Shown piece by piece: positions 1-7,345 of a DNA stretch of 33,962 nucleotides. The position numbers were made by a program, and so were the translations under genes. Under the pieces are notes generated by a model, which was not told the origin of the DNA, ran no database searches, and saw only the letters and a list, made by a program, of their open reading frames with translations. Position 1 is the stretch's first letter. Each line of letters opens with the position of its first letter. Source of the DNA: a virus; IMG/VR virus record IMGVR_UViG_3300013104_000057, positions 1 to 33,962 of that record, one strand, 5' to 3'.

Positions 1-456
1 GGCGCCATCACCAACGCAGCAACCACCCAAGCACAGGAAGAAGAGGACGACGACATGCTTGTCATCGCACGCGACACCGCTTCCGCTGACCCGGACAAGA
101 TCTGGATCGGCAACACCATCAGCCGCCGGCACATCCCCGACCCGGACACCCTGAAAGCGATCCAGGACATGGCCGGCTGGGGCGTGTACCGGATCTACAA
201 GAACGGCGAGGTGCAGAACTTCCCAGAGGAAGCACTCGGCGCCGAGATCGCCGGGCCCGTCCTCTCCGGCGGGGAGAAGGGCTTCGTCCTCAACGTCCTC
301 GCCTCCCTGACGAACAACGTGGCCACCAAGAGCGACCTAGCCAGCGCGACGGCCAGCATCCTCGACGCCCGCACCGTCGTGGCGTCCATCCCGGACGGCA
401 TCGCCCAGGAAGTCTTGGACGGCCTGGCGGACCGGCTGAAGAAGGCTGCCAACTGA
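1..456 (+). CDS. C-terminal part of a probable endolysin (5' end outside window)
   Basis: The frame is open from base 1, so the gene starts upstream; 151 residues are visible. An internal ATG at 55 exists, but the preceding codons (acidic stretch EEEDDD) read as coding and no good ribosome site precedes that ATG. The visible part has a compact region with WIGN and GWGVYRIY motifs, then an Ala/Asp/Leu-rich helix (SDLASATASI, then VASIPDGIAQEVLDGLADRL) like the C-terminal tails of actinophage cell-wall hydrolases. No catalytic domain is visible. The call rests mainly on the next gene, a holin that overlaps it by one base. It could instead be the end of a tail-associated protein. Confidence 0.5.
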   Translation, partial: GAITNAATTQAQEEEDDDMLVIARDTASADPDKIWIGNTISRRHIPDPDTLKAIQDMAGWGVYRIYKNGEVQNFPEEALGAEIAGPVLSGGEKGFVLNVLASLTNNVATKSDLASATASILDARTVVASIPDGIAQEVLDGLADRLKKAAN

Positions 457-764
457 TGGGCGACCACATCGCCGCCGTGTCCTCGCAGGAGCGCAGCCCA
501 TGGGCGGCCGTCCGCCGCACCCTCGCTGCGATCGTGTCTGCCATTGCCGTCGTGAACGGCATCGTGGCCGTCGTGATCGACGTCCTTGAACCGTACGACG
601 GCCAACTCCCTGCATGGGTGTTCCCGGCCCTGAACGGCATCCTTGTTGCCACCGCGCTGCTGGCCACCATCGTGACCCGTGTGTTGGCGATGCAGAAGGT
701 CAACGACTGGCTCCGGCAGTACCTGCCATCCCTCGCGCCCGAGGGTAAGAACACCACCGCTTAG
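456..764 (+). CDS. Holin
   Basis: Encodes 102 aa with two hydrophobic segments: about residues 20-42 (rich in Ala, Ile, Val) and 55-76 (WVFPALNGILVATALLATIV), separated by a short polar loop with a DVLEPYDG turn. The C-terminus is polar. Size and topology are those of two-helix phage holins, which form inner-membrane lesions that release the lysin at the end of infection. The start ATG overlaps the preceding stop by one base, supporting a lysis cassette with translational coupling. Assignment is by topology and position; sequence alone does not give the holin subclass. Confidence 0.75.
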   Translation: MGDHIAAVSSQERSPWAAVRRTLAAIVSAIAVVNGIVAVVIDVLEPYDGQLPAWVFPALNGILVATALLATIVTRVLAMQKVNDWLRQYLPSLAPEGKNTTA

Positions 765-773
765 GAGGGCCGC

Positions 774-1064
774 ATGGCCATCACGACAACTCCCCGAGGG
801 TTCCTGAAGCCGGATGGCAATGAGCGGGTCAAGGATGGCGAGAACGTCATTGCCGCCAACGCACAGAAGGCTGAGGATCTCATCGCCGCACGCGAAGCGG
901 CGGAGATCGCACTGTCCGGCCGTGTCGGTGTGGCCGAAGCGAAGATCGACGCGGGCGCCGGCGGCGTCGGGCTGTCCGCGGATCCTGACCGGCCGGGCCT
1001 CTATTACTTCGCCGGGCCCACGTTCGCCCCCGACCCGGCCCACCCCGGCCTGTTCACCTTCTAG
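774..1064 (+). CDS. Minor tail / tail-tip protein, N-terminal type
   Basis: Encodes 96 aa after a strong ribosome site (AGGAGG, 5 bases from ATG). The N-terminus (TTPRGFLKPDGNERVKDGENVIAANA) resembles the opening of actinophage minor tail proteins, where a TTP-x-G-x-x-PDG motif precedes a short helix. The end holds two similar turns, DPDRPGLYYF and DPAHPGLFTF. The next protein ends with a related DPDNPGFYLI turn, so the two products share a C-terminal motif. Part of the five-gene block 774-2985. Probably a structural protein of the tail tip; exact role unknown. Confidence 0.55.
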   Translation: MAITTTPRGFLKPDGNERVKDGENVIAANAQKAEDLIAAREAAEIALSGRVGVAEAKIDAGAGGVGLSADPDRPGLYYFAGPTFAPDPAHPGLFTF

Positions 1065-1072
1065 GAGCCAGC

Positions 1073-1444
1073 GTGACCATAGTGAACATCAAGGTGCAGG
1101 TCCCGTCGAACGGGTCCCCTGCATCGGCCGAAGGCGTGCTCCGCTGGGAGCCTTCCGGGCGTCGTATCGGCGCGGACGGGACTCTGATCCTGCCCGCGCC
1201 GTTCGCCGTGCCGCTCGTGAACGGTGCCGCGGCCGTCAACGTCGACCCCTCCACGGAAGCTTGGGCTTGGCGGGTCACGGAGTTCTTTGAGGGCCAGTTC
1301 CCCAAGACCAGGATTTTTGCCGTGCCTGACATCGGCCCGGTCAATTACACGGATCTGCTTGAGGTTGACCCGACCACCCTCGACCTCGCATTCAACGTTT
1401 CCCCCGACCCGGACAATCCCGGGTTCTACCTGATTGGAGCATGA
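1073..1444 (+). CDS. Tail-tip associated structural protein
   Basis: Encodes 123 aa from a GTG start; the TAGGAG overlapping the previous stop serves as ribosome site. The sequence is beta-rich with few charged helices (VQVPSNGSP, LRWEPSGRR, LILPAPFAVPL), as in small jelly-roll-like tail proteins. The C-terminus DPDNPGFYLIGA echoes the DPxxPGL(Y/F) turns of the upstream gene. That shared motif and the tight spacing suggest the two products act in the same assembly. No enzyme motif is visible. Function is inferred from position only. Confidence 0.5.
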   Translation: MTIVNIKVQVPSNGSPASAEGVLRWEPSGRRIGADGTLILPAPFAVPLVNGAAAVNVDPSTEAWAWRVTEFFEGQFPKTRIFAVPDIGPVNYTDLLEVDPTTLDLAFNVSPDPDNPGFYLIGA

Positions 1445-1447
1445 CCC

Positions 1448-1831
1448 ATGACGCAAAGACTTGTCTCCGTCGGGGACGATTTCAAGCTGCCCACTGCCGT
1501 GAAAGTGGACGAACCGAACCTGCCTGACCGGCTTTCAGCCGCGGCACAAAATGCCACTTATGCCAGCTACGCGAACCTGGCAAAGGCCCCGGATTCGATC
1601 ATCGCCGGGGCCGTGAATGTGGACGGGAACAACCTGGTTACGAGTGCCGCCGTGCTGTGGCCGGACGGTAAGCCGGGGACGCTCACCATCACCAGCCGGG
1701 ACGCGAACAACGCTGTCACCGCGTACAACATCACTTACGGTTCGCCGGTCATCAAGACCTTCACGCAGCCGACCATCACCCGGAACGCTGCCGGCGCGGC
1801 GACCAACGTACCTCAGATTGTGGTGAGCTAA
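1448..1831 (+). CDS. Putative tail fibre protein
   Basis: Encodes 127 aa, start ATG 1448, with GGAG just upstream inside the end of the previous gene. The N-terminal third is helical and may trimerise (LPDRLSAAAQNATYASYANLAK). The rest is Thr/Asn/Val-rich and beta-like (TLTITSRDANNAVTAYNITY, FTQPTITRNAAGAATNVPQIVVS), in the style of phage fibre shafts. It sits directly before the SGNH esterase gene and is separated from it by only 2 bases, so it may be the fibre stalk that carries it. No recognised domain. Confidence 0.5.
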   Translation: MTQRLVSVGDDFKLPTAVKVDEPNLPDRLSAAAQNATYASYANLAKAPDSIIAGAVNVDGNNLVTSAAVLWPDGKPGTLTITSRDANNAVTAYNITYGSPVIKTFTQPTITRNAAGAATNVPQIVVS

Positions 1832-1833
1832 CT

Positions 1834-2985
1834 ATGGGAAGCATCCTTGACGCACCTGTAACCCCGGCCAGCATCGGCGCTGCACGCGCCACCCGTGTCG
1901 CCGCAGCGCCTTCCGACGTGACCTCGCTGGGCCGCTACGAACCGAACCGGCAGGGCTACAACCTGCAACCCGCAGCGACCCGCAGGCTCCGGGCGAAGCT
2001 CGCACAGGCCAAGGCCGGTACCGGGCTCTGCAAGATCGCAGTGGGGGGTAACTCCATCACCGCCGGGCAGTCCGTGAACTTCGGCACCCAGGCATGGCCG
2101 GTAGTCCTCCGTGACTTCCTCGCTGCCAAGGGCTACACGAAGACCGGGACCGGCGTGGTCTATTGCTCCAACTCACAGGCAGGCACGGACAGCCGCTGGG
2201 CGTTCAGTTCGGGCTGGTTCAACTACGTACCGTCCAACATCAAAACCCCGGCCAAGGCGCACAACGCCAACGGTGCCACTGCGACATTCACCAGCGACCA
2301 GACAGGGACTGTGGCGAGCGTCTACTACGCCAACAACTCGGGCACCTTCACCGTCTCTATCGACGGCGGCGCGGCAGTAGCGGTGACGCCTACCGGATCC
2401 AGCACCACCACGGGCGTCTACACTGTCACAGGACTCAGCAACGCCACACACACGGTCGTTGTTACCCTGACCAGCACCAGTTACGTCTACCTGATCGGCG
2501 CGGAGGTGCGCGGCACCACGGGTGTCACCGTCACGGGCTGCGGGATCGGCGGGGCGACCTCCACGGATTTCGTAACGACCAACAACGCGGGCGGACGCAA
2601 GGCCGTCCTCGCCTGGACGCCCGATGTTGTCCTGATCGACCTGCTCACCAACGACGCGAACACCCTGACGAACATCTCGGTGGCAACGTCCAAGGCGAAC
2701 ATCCAGACGCTTATCACGGAATACTCAGCAGCGTCGGACGTGATCCTGGTGGCCAGCATCCCCGGCTATGACAACACGGCCGCAGCGCCGGTCGCCTTCA
2801 CCGCCTACAGGCAGGCGCTCTACGACCTCGCAGACAGCAACAACCTGCCCGTTCTGGACCTGTATGACAGGTGGGGAACCTACGCCAGCGCCAACGCCTT
2901 GGGTCTCATGACGGACAGTCTGCACCCGAACGCGGCAGGGTATGCGGACATCGCCGCCGCGGCAAGCGCGCTACTGGCACCCTAG
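1834..2985 (+). CDS. SGNH/GDSL hydrolase, probable receptor-depolymerising tail protein
   Basis: Encodes 383 aa. SGNH-family blocks are visible: block I GGNSITAG (71-78, nucleophile Ser74), a TND of block III type (272-274) and block V D361-S-L-H364. Residues 145-230 form a Thr/Val/Ser-rich beta insert between blocks I and III, like a carbohydrate-binding module placed inside the fold. The family removes acyl esters, often from polysaccharides. Residues 1-60 lack a signal peptide and may attach to the tail. Lying last in the tail-tip block, it probably deacetylates the host surface glycan during adsorption. The neighbouring leftward gene encodes an O-acyltransferase, the opposite activity. 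An enzyme role is well supported; tail location is inferred. Confidence 0.8.
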   Translation: MGSILDAPVTPASIGAARATRVAAAPSDVTSLGRYEPNRQGYNLQPAATRRLRAKLAQAKAGTGLCKIAVGGNSITAGQSVNFGTQAWPVVLRDFLAAKGYTKTGTGVVYCSNSQAGTDSRWAFSSGWFNYVPSNIKTPAKAHNANGATATFTSDQTGTVASVYYANNSGTFTVSIDGGAAVAVTPTGSSTTTGVYTVTGLSNATHTVVVTLTSTSYVYLIGAEVRGTTGVTVTGCGIGGATSTDFVTTNNAGGRKAVLAWTPDVVLIDLLTNDANTLTNISVATSKANIQTLITEYSAASDVILVASIPGYDNTAAAPVAFTAYRQALYDLADSNNLPVLDLYDRWGTYASANALGLMTDSLHPNAAGYADIAAAASALLAP

Positions 2986-3128
2986 GGGTTGTAAAAGCTG
3001 GCGCACTTGTTGCACATCGGTTCGGAGCCGTCGTGCTGACAAACGATGGCTCCGAACTTGGAGTCGATCTGGTCCCGCTCATAGAAGCGGCGGATACGCT
3101 CAAAGGCCTTGCGAAATGTCGTCCCCAT
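2982..3128 (-). CDS. Possible 48-residue Cys-rich protein
   Basis: A small leftward frame begins 22 bases beyond the acyltransferase stop. It has a basic N-terminal helix (FRKAFERIRRFYERDQ) and a possible metal site: C30, H32, C39, C42 (MCNKC). There is no ribosome site, but TATACT lies 7 bases before the ATG, so a leaderless transcript is possible. A 14-bp hairpin lies inside the frame, which argues that the DNA may only be a terminator between convergent genes. Not recognised; doubtful. Confidence 0.35.
   Translation of the reverse strand: MGTTFRKAFERIRRFYERDQIDSKFGAIVCQHDGSEPMCNKCASFYNP
3021..3056. terminator. Strong hairpin between convergent genes
   Basis: A 14-bp stem (one G-T pair) with an 8-base loop. 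The arms are 3021-3034 (TTCGGAGCC then GTCGT) and 3043-3056. There is no T tract on either strand. Its position between the rightward tail genes and the leftward acyltransferase fits a bidirectional terminator or transcript-end stabiliser. Confidence 0.6.
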
Positions 3129-3149
3129 GCGGCAAGTATAGGCGGCCAG

Positions 3150-5243
3150 TCAGAATCTGTTCCTCAGAGTGGCCTCGATTTGGCCATGGAGAGTTTCCGC
3201 ATAGGTTGCGGTCAGATGGTTTCCATCGCGGTAAACCATCACGCCACCGATAACCGCCGGGCACGATGATTCAGGGCAGATACCATCGGTCAGGTCCATA
3301 ACCGATACACCGGATAGATCCTTTGCTGCGGCAACCTCGGGCGGATTCTCCGGAAGAACGTCCTTTTTGAGGACAGCGCATTTGGTCAACGTCTTTTCGT
3401 TCTTGGCGACACAGTCCGGAACGAGAATCCGCGGGCTCGGAGCGTCGCGGACCGTGATGACCGGAACCTTCGCGTCGATGAACGGCTTCCATGCTGCTCG
3501 GAGGCCGGAAGCGATCAGCTCGTCACTAGCCGCAGGGTCGCCGCCTCGGCCAATCTCCGTCGCTGTGTACTTAGACATTGCGGTTACGAGGGCAGTCGGC
3601 GGCTGAGCCAGAAGCTTCTTGCTCACGGCGTCCCCCCAAGTACGGCACTTCTCAAAAGGCCGTTCATCCAGCAGGATGCTGGTCGTCGTGAACGGGCACT
3701 GCGCCTTGGCGTAGACATCCACGCGCCATTTCTTGTCCACCGCCATCTTCGCGAATCCAGGCGCCAACATCTCTGCGTGCGAATCCCCAACCAATGCCAC
3801 TACCGTCTTGGATTTAGGGTCACCGAACGTGCACGCCACCACCTCGACCGAATCATTGGGTTGGAGGCACGCATTCGGCAGATCCTTCGGCGCGGCGATG
3901 GCCGTTGGTGTGATGCTAGCGAATGAGTCTTTAGGTGTGCCTTGCGACTTGTCCTTGAGCAAGACCTCGGCGCCGATGGCAACCGCATCGGCCGCGGTCC
4001 CGGCGACAGGGGTAGGCGTGAATTTTACGGCTGAGGGCGGGGCGGTCACGGGTGTGGCCACCACGAGCATCACGGCGCAGGCCATACCCGTTAGCGTCAG
4101 GACGATTCCGATACCAATAGCTTCCGCGCTGGTCTTGAGCTTGATATACGCCTGTAGAGGGTTCTCGATGAACCGCTGGCTCAGCCAAGCAGGCAGCACT
4201 GCCAGCGCCACTACCACCAACCCGGCCCACATACCCAGCTCGCCATAGGCAGAAGCGGCGATGATGAGCAGGGGCCAGTGCCAAAGGTAGAGGGAGTACG
4301 ACAGTCCGCCAACGAAAGTCATCGGGCGCAGCCCGAGGACGGCGACAGGCCCGCCGACGCCAGCACTAGTGCCAGCCCAGATCACCGCAGCAGCGCCGAG
4401 TGTGGGTAGTAGAGCCGAGTAACCGGGGAAATGCGTTGCCGCAGTGAAGGTCGCTCCCGCGACGGCAATGGCGACCAGCCCCAGCCATCCAACCACTCGG
4501 GACGCAACGGCGGGGATGTGTGCTCCGCGGGCGACCAGGATCGCCAGCCCGGCCCCGATGGCAAGTTCCCATAGCCGTGTGGTCGTAACGAAGTAAGCCG
4601 CTCCTGGATTTGCCTCTGTGAGGTAGATCGACCACGCCAGTGAAGGCACGAGAACCAGCCCCATGGCAACGAGGAACGCATTGTTGCGGCTCCGGTGGAG
4701 CTTCCCCGCAAGGAACGCTACACCGGCTAGAAGCGCGGGCCAGAAGATATAGAACTGTTCCTCCACCGCGAGGGACCAAAAGTGTTGCACAGGGCTGGGC
4801 GCCGACGCCTTGGCCAGGTAGTCCACCGCGTCGCCCGCGAAGATCCAGTTCACAACGTAAAGGGAGCTCGCTGCGACATCAGTGCCCACCTTGGCCCACT
4901 GAGTTTGCGGAAGGATAAGCCACGCCAGAACTAGGGTGCCGAGCAGCGCTAGCGTTGCGGCTGGCAGGATGCGGGCGACACGTCGGGCGTAGAATCCGCT
5001 GATCGATAGCCGTCCCTTGCGGGACATCTCGCGGACGATGCCGCCAGTGATGAGAAATCCGGAGATCACGAAGAACACGTCCACACCGACGAATCCGCCC
5101 GGCAGCCAGGGCACTCCGGCGTGGTAAAGGACGACCAGCCCAACGGCGACTGCTCGCAGTCCTTGGATGTCGGCGCGGAAAGCCGATTGCTTTCCATCTG
5201 CTGGTGTCGAGGCACGCCTAGTGCCCGTCATGGTTGCTGCCAC
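3150..5243 (-). CDS. Membrane O-acyltransferase with C-terminal SGNH domain (OafA/YrhL type)
   Basis: Encodes 697 aa from a GTG preceded by AGGGGG at 6 bases; an in-frame ATG lies four codons later. Residues 23-370 are the acyltransferase-3 domain: DIQGLRAVAVGLVVLYHAG with conserved His41, then PGGFVGVDVFFVISGFLIT and about ten membrane helices. From about 481 an extracellular SGNH domain follows, with GDSH (486-489) and D673-x-x-H676. Such proteins pass acetyl groups across the membrane onto surface glycans. It is transcribed against the flanking phage genes, with its own promoter and a downstream hairpin, which marks it as a lysogenic-conversion moron. It probably O-acetylates host wall polymer to block re-infection. 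Confidence 0.88.
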   Translation of the reverse strand: MAATMTGTRRASTPADGKQSAFRADIQGLRAVAVGLVVLYHAGVPWLPGGFVGVDVFFVISGFLITGGIVREMSRKGRLSISGFYARRVARILPAATLALLGTLVLAWLILPQTQWAKVGTDVAASSLYVVNWIFAGDAVDYLAKASAPSPVQHFWSLAVEEQFYIFWPALLAGVAFLAGKLHRSRNNAFLVAMGLVLVPSLAWSIYLTEANPGAAYFVTTTRLWELAIGAGLAILVARGAHIPAVASRVVGWLGLVAIAVAGATFTAATHFPGYSALLPTLGAAAVIWAGTSAGVGGPVAVLGLRPMTFVGGLSYSLYLWHWPLLIIAASAYGELGMWAGLVVVALAVLPAWLSQRFIENPLQAYIKLKTSAEAIGIGIVLTLTGMACAVMLVVATPVTAPPSAVKFTPTPVAGTAADAVAIGAEVLLKDKSQGTPKDSFASITPTAIAAPKDLPNACLQPNDSVEVVACTFGDPKSKTVVALVGDSHAEMLAPGFAKMAVDKKWRVDVYAKAQCPFTTTSILLDERPFEKCRTWGDAVSKKLLAQPPTALVTAMSKYTATEIGRGGDPAASDELIASGLRAAWKPFIDAKVPVITVRDAPSPRILVPDCVAKNEKTLTKCAVLKKDVLPENPPEVAAAKDLSGVSVMDLTDGICPESSCPAVIGGVMVYRDGNHLTATYAETLHGQIEATLRNRF

Positions 5244-5271
5244 GGAATTCCCCCTATTGAGACCTGGCGTC

Positions 5272-5299
5272 ATTCTATCTGCCAGATAAGACCGGTTAA
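5272..5299 (-). promoter_or_regulatory. Promoter of the acyltransferase gene
   Basis: On the minus strand TTAACC (5294-5299) and TAGAAT (5272-5277) are spaced by 16 bases. The -10 matches TATAAT at 5 of 6 positions. It lies 29 bases before the GTG start at 5243. A dedicated promoter supports expression from the prophage. Confidence 0.5.
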
Positions 5300-5313
5300 G
5301 TTCCCCATCAGCG

Positions 5314-5350
5314 AAAGCCCCCACTCTCTTTATGAGGGTGGGGGCTTTTT
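5314..5350 (+). terminator. Intrinsic terminator upstream of the first integrase
   Basis: The left arm AAAGCCCCCAC (5314-5324) pairs with GTGGGGGCTTT (5338-5348), with four more inner pairs and a 5-base loop, and ends in five T on the plus strand. It would stop rightward transcripts, including any antisense to the acyltransferase, before they reach the integrase at 5472. Confidence 0.8.
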
Positions 5351-5471
5351 GTCGTACCCGGGGATTAGTCTGAGAGAGCACTACCAAAAACGACGGCGGC
5401 CCCGCCAGTGCTGTAACACCGACAGGGCCTATGCCGTCACCATCCACCTATCAGAGCAACATGGAGACGAC

Positions 5472-6392
5472 GTGCATAACACTACGCTCATTGGCGTACC
5501 CACGACCCGTATTACGACCCCTGCCGAACTCGCGGCGGCCGGCTACCTTGCCCGGTACCGCGGCGGCACCCGCGAGACCTACAAGGTGTCCCTGAAGCTG
5601 CTGTTCAACTGGTGCGCCGGCCTCGGCGTGGACCCGCTGGAGGGCATGCGGCGGCCGGTGCTGGAACTCTTCGCCCGCTACCTCGAGGACGAGCGGCACA
5701 ACTCTCCCGCAACCGTGGCCCACCACCTGTCCATCGTCCGCGGCTTCTACTCCTTCGCGGAGATCGACGGCTACATCGACCGGTCCCCCGCCGCGCACAT
5801 CCGGATGCCCCGCGTCTACCAGGACGAGTCCAAAACCCTGGGGCTGGACCGGATGGAGCTCGGCGCCCTGATCCAGACCGCCCGCGCATCCTCACCGTCC
5901 GACGCTGCCCTCGTGACCCTGATGGGCATGCTCGGCCTCCGCGTATCGGAAGCGTGCAGCGTGAAGATCGAGGACTACCAGGAGATCGAGCGCGGCCACC
6001 GCGTCCTCCGGATCGTAGGCAAGGGCGGGAAGCCGGCCGCCATCCCGCTGCCCGTGCCCGTCCTCCGCGCTCTGGACGCCGCTGCCGGGGAGCGCACGTC
6101 CGGGCCGCTGCTGCTCCGCAACAAGTCCGGCGAGCCGGTAAACCGGAAGTCCGCGGCCCTCACCATCACACGGCTGTGCAAGAAGGCTGGCATCAAGAAG
6201 AACGTCACCCCGCACGGGCTCCGGCACAGCTTCGTTACGGCCGCCCTGGATGCCGGTGTGCCGCTCCGCGATGTGCAGGTGGCCGCCCGGCACTCGGACC
6301 CGCGCATCACGGCCCGCTACGACCGCGCCCGGCACAACCACGACAGGCACGCCTCCCACGTAGTAGCGGCGTTCCTCGCCGGCGCCGCCTGA
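5472..6392 (+). CDS. Tyrosine recombinase, XerC/D-like actinobacterial type (first integrase)
   Basis: Encodes 306 aa. The GTG start at 5472 is set by GGAG five bases upstream. The N-terminal SAM-like core-binding domain (about 24-110, TRETYKVSLKLLFNWC) is followed by the catalytic domain with R157 (GLRVSE), K184 (VGKGGK), H248-G-L-R251, H274 (ARHSD) and nucleophile Y283 (ARYDRAR). All six key residues are present. There is no arm-binding domain. It resembles a widespread actinobacterial recombinase family with a VPLRDVQ-x-A-x-(R/S)H-x-DPR motif, found on plasmids and mobile elements. It ends about 480 bases before the attP-like repeats. It could be the phage integrase, or a resolvase carried in with the acyltransferase; a second integrase follows at 8680. 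Confidence 0.88.
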   Translation: MHNTTLIGVPTTRITTPAELAAAGYLARYRGGTRETYKVSLKLLFNWCAGLGVDPLEGMRRPVLELFARYLEDERHNSPATVAHHLSIVRGFYSFAEIDGYIDRSPAAHIRMPRVYQDESKTLGLDRMELGALIQTARASSPSDAALVTLMGMLGLRVSEACSVKIEDYQEIERGHRVLRIVGKGGKPAAIPLPVPVLRALDAAAGERTSGPLLLRNKSGEPVNRKSAALTITRLCKKAGIKKNVTPHGLRHSFVTAALDAGVPLRDVQVAARHSDPRITARYDRARHNHDRHASHVVAAFLAGAA

Positions 6393-6478
6393 GTTTGATC
6401 ACGAAGCCTACCAGCGAGTAAGTTCTACTCGGCCGGTTCGGGCTTTCCCCCAAGGACCCGAGACGTAGCCAACGGCGG

Positions 6479-6510
6479 CCCTGCACCTATTCCCCCGAAG
6501 TCGTGCAGGG
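6479..6510 (+). terminator. Hairpin after the first integrase
   Basis: CCCTGCAC (6479-6486) and GTGCAGGG (6503-6510) form an 8-bp stem with a 16-base loop, followed by a C/T-rich run. It lies in the 144-base gap between the integrase stop and the next gene. Likely a weak terminator or attenuator; no clear promoter was seen in this gap. Confidence 0.45.
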
Positions 6511-6536
6511 CTGCCCCTCTTGGGTAGGTGGATCCT

Positions 6537-6854
6537 GTGGGACTCTTCGACACACCAATCAAGTTCGTACTGCATGGCGCTGAGTACGAGCATGCTGACC
6601 TGCGGCCGGAGCTGGCCCCTGGGAGCGTGCGCAGGTTCGTCTACGGCGGCGAGCCCAAGGTAATCGCCCAAGTCCCCCTAGTGGCCGGCGGGACCGTTGA
6701 GGTCCACGGGTACGCCACCCACTACTCCCAAGAATGGGTCAGCGTTGAGTGGACTGACGACGTCTTCTCACACTGCACCTGCTGGGTACCGGCGGCCGAC
6801 GTCCGGCGCCCGCGGGAAGAATCCGAGTGGCACGGCCGCTACGTGCAGTTCTGA
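6537..6854 (+). CDS. Hypothetical protein between first integrase and attP
   Basis: Encodes 105 aa from GTG 6537, chosen because AGGTGG lies 5 bases upstream; an in-frame GTG at 6528 is less well placed. The sequence starts GLFDTPIKFVLHGAEYEHADLRPEL and is rich in Val/Glu/Trp beta-like stretches (VISV-type strands such as EWVSVEWTDDVF). It contains HCTCWVPAADVRRP near the C-terminus. No family recognised. Its place between integrase and attachment site is typical for small accessory or cargo genes. Confidence 0.55.
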   Translation: MGLFDTPIKFVLHGAEYEHADLRPELAPGSVRRFVYGGEPKVIAQVPLVAGGTVEVHGYATHYSQEWVSVEWTDDVFSHCTCWVPAADVRRPREESEWHGRYVQF

Positions 6855-6870
6855 CGGGACACGTCTGAAA

Positions 6871-7134
6871 ACGTCCCCCCAATGGGGGGATGCTCAGTCG
6901 AATCACCCCCAATCAAGCGGTTTCTGCGGTTTCGATAATCCGGCGCTGATGGGTCTATTTCCCTTTATTTGCAATGCGAAAGCGCTTCCTGACATGCTCC
7001 TGTTGATGGGGTTCAAATCCCCCCGTCTCCGCCCGCGGATGCCCGGTAACTCAAGGAAGTTGCCGGGCATCCCCCCAAATTCCTCGAAAATCCCCCCACG
7101 ACATGTTAAAGTCGGCTCATTAAATCCCCCGAAT
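6871..7134. other. attP: attP-like region: tRNA 3'-end core with flanking arm-type repeats
   Basis: In this 356-base gene-free gap, 7008-7033 reads as a tRNA 3' end: GGGG, loop TTCAAAT, CCCC, then acceptor CGTCTCC, discriminator G and CC. Acceptor and discriminator suit tRNA-Ser. The rest of the tRNA is absent, as expected for the core a phage shares with attB. Five copies of an ATCCCCC-type motif flank it: 6874-6883, 6902-6913, 7069-7080, 7090-7098 and 7124-7134. Two are left and three right, like integrase arm sites. A 15-bp hairpin (7037-7072) follows the core and could end the rebuilt host tRNA transcript. The host tRNA identity is inferred. Confidence 0.75.
7037..7072. terminator. 15-bp hairpin beside the attP core
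   Basis: GGATGCCCGGTAACT (7037-7051) pairs with 7058-7072 through 15 pairs, one of them G-T, around the loop CAAGGA. There is no T tract. It starts 4 bases after the tRNA-like core. After integration it would sit just 3' of the restored host tRNA and may replace its lost terminator. Confidence 0.6.
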
Positions 7135-7210
7135 CGTTGAGTTCCTGAGGATTTATCCGACGCCGGGGATATCCGCCAAAACCCCCGGACACACTTTCTG
7201 AGGGGGACAG

Positions 7211-7345
7211 ATGGCAAGCACAACCACCGAGCACACCCAGGGCGAAGACTGCGGCAAGTGCCGAGAGGTGCTAGACGAAGAGTTCTGCTACGTCTGCGAG
7301 TACCGCAGTTGCGAACGCGGCGAGGATTGCAAGGACGCCGCATGA
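7211..7345 (+). CDS. 44-residue double zinc-knuckle protein
   Basis: Starts at ATG 7211 after GAGGGGG (spacing 3-4). After a TTTEHTQGE leader it carries CGKC, then FCYVCEYRSCERGEDC: seven cysteines in all, including two C-x-x-C pairs. This suits one or two bound zinc ions. It opens the small-gene operon that runs to the second integrase; its stop overlaps the next start by 4 bases. Upstream, between attP and this gene, is an imperfect CCGGGG/CCCCGG hairpin and no clear promoter. Function unknown; small actinophage zinc proteins of this kind are common. Confidence 0.6.
   Translation: MASTTTEHTQGEDCGKCREVLDEEFCYVCEYRSCERGEDCKDAA

Noticed and set aside
5244-5447. N-terminal extension of the acyltransferase to 5447
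   Set aside because: It would cross the promoter and the terminator hairpin; the GTG at 5243 has a good ribosome site and leads into the conserved domain.
5121-5471. N-terminal extension of the first integrase
   Set aside because: It would read antisense through the acyltransferase start and across a terminator; GTG 5472 has GGAG at the proper distance.
6875-6889. CCCCCC-AAT-GGGGGG as a terminator after the gene at 6537-6854
   Set aside because: A three-base loop and no T run make it a weak terminator; its left half matches the arm-type repeats of attP better.
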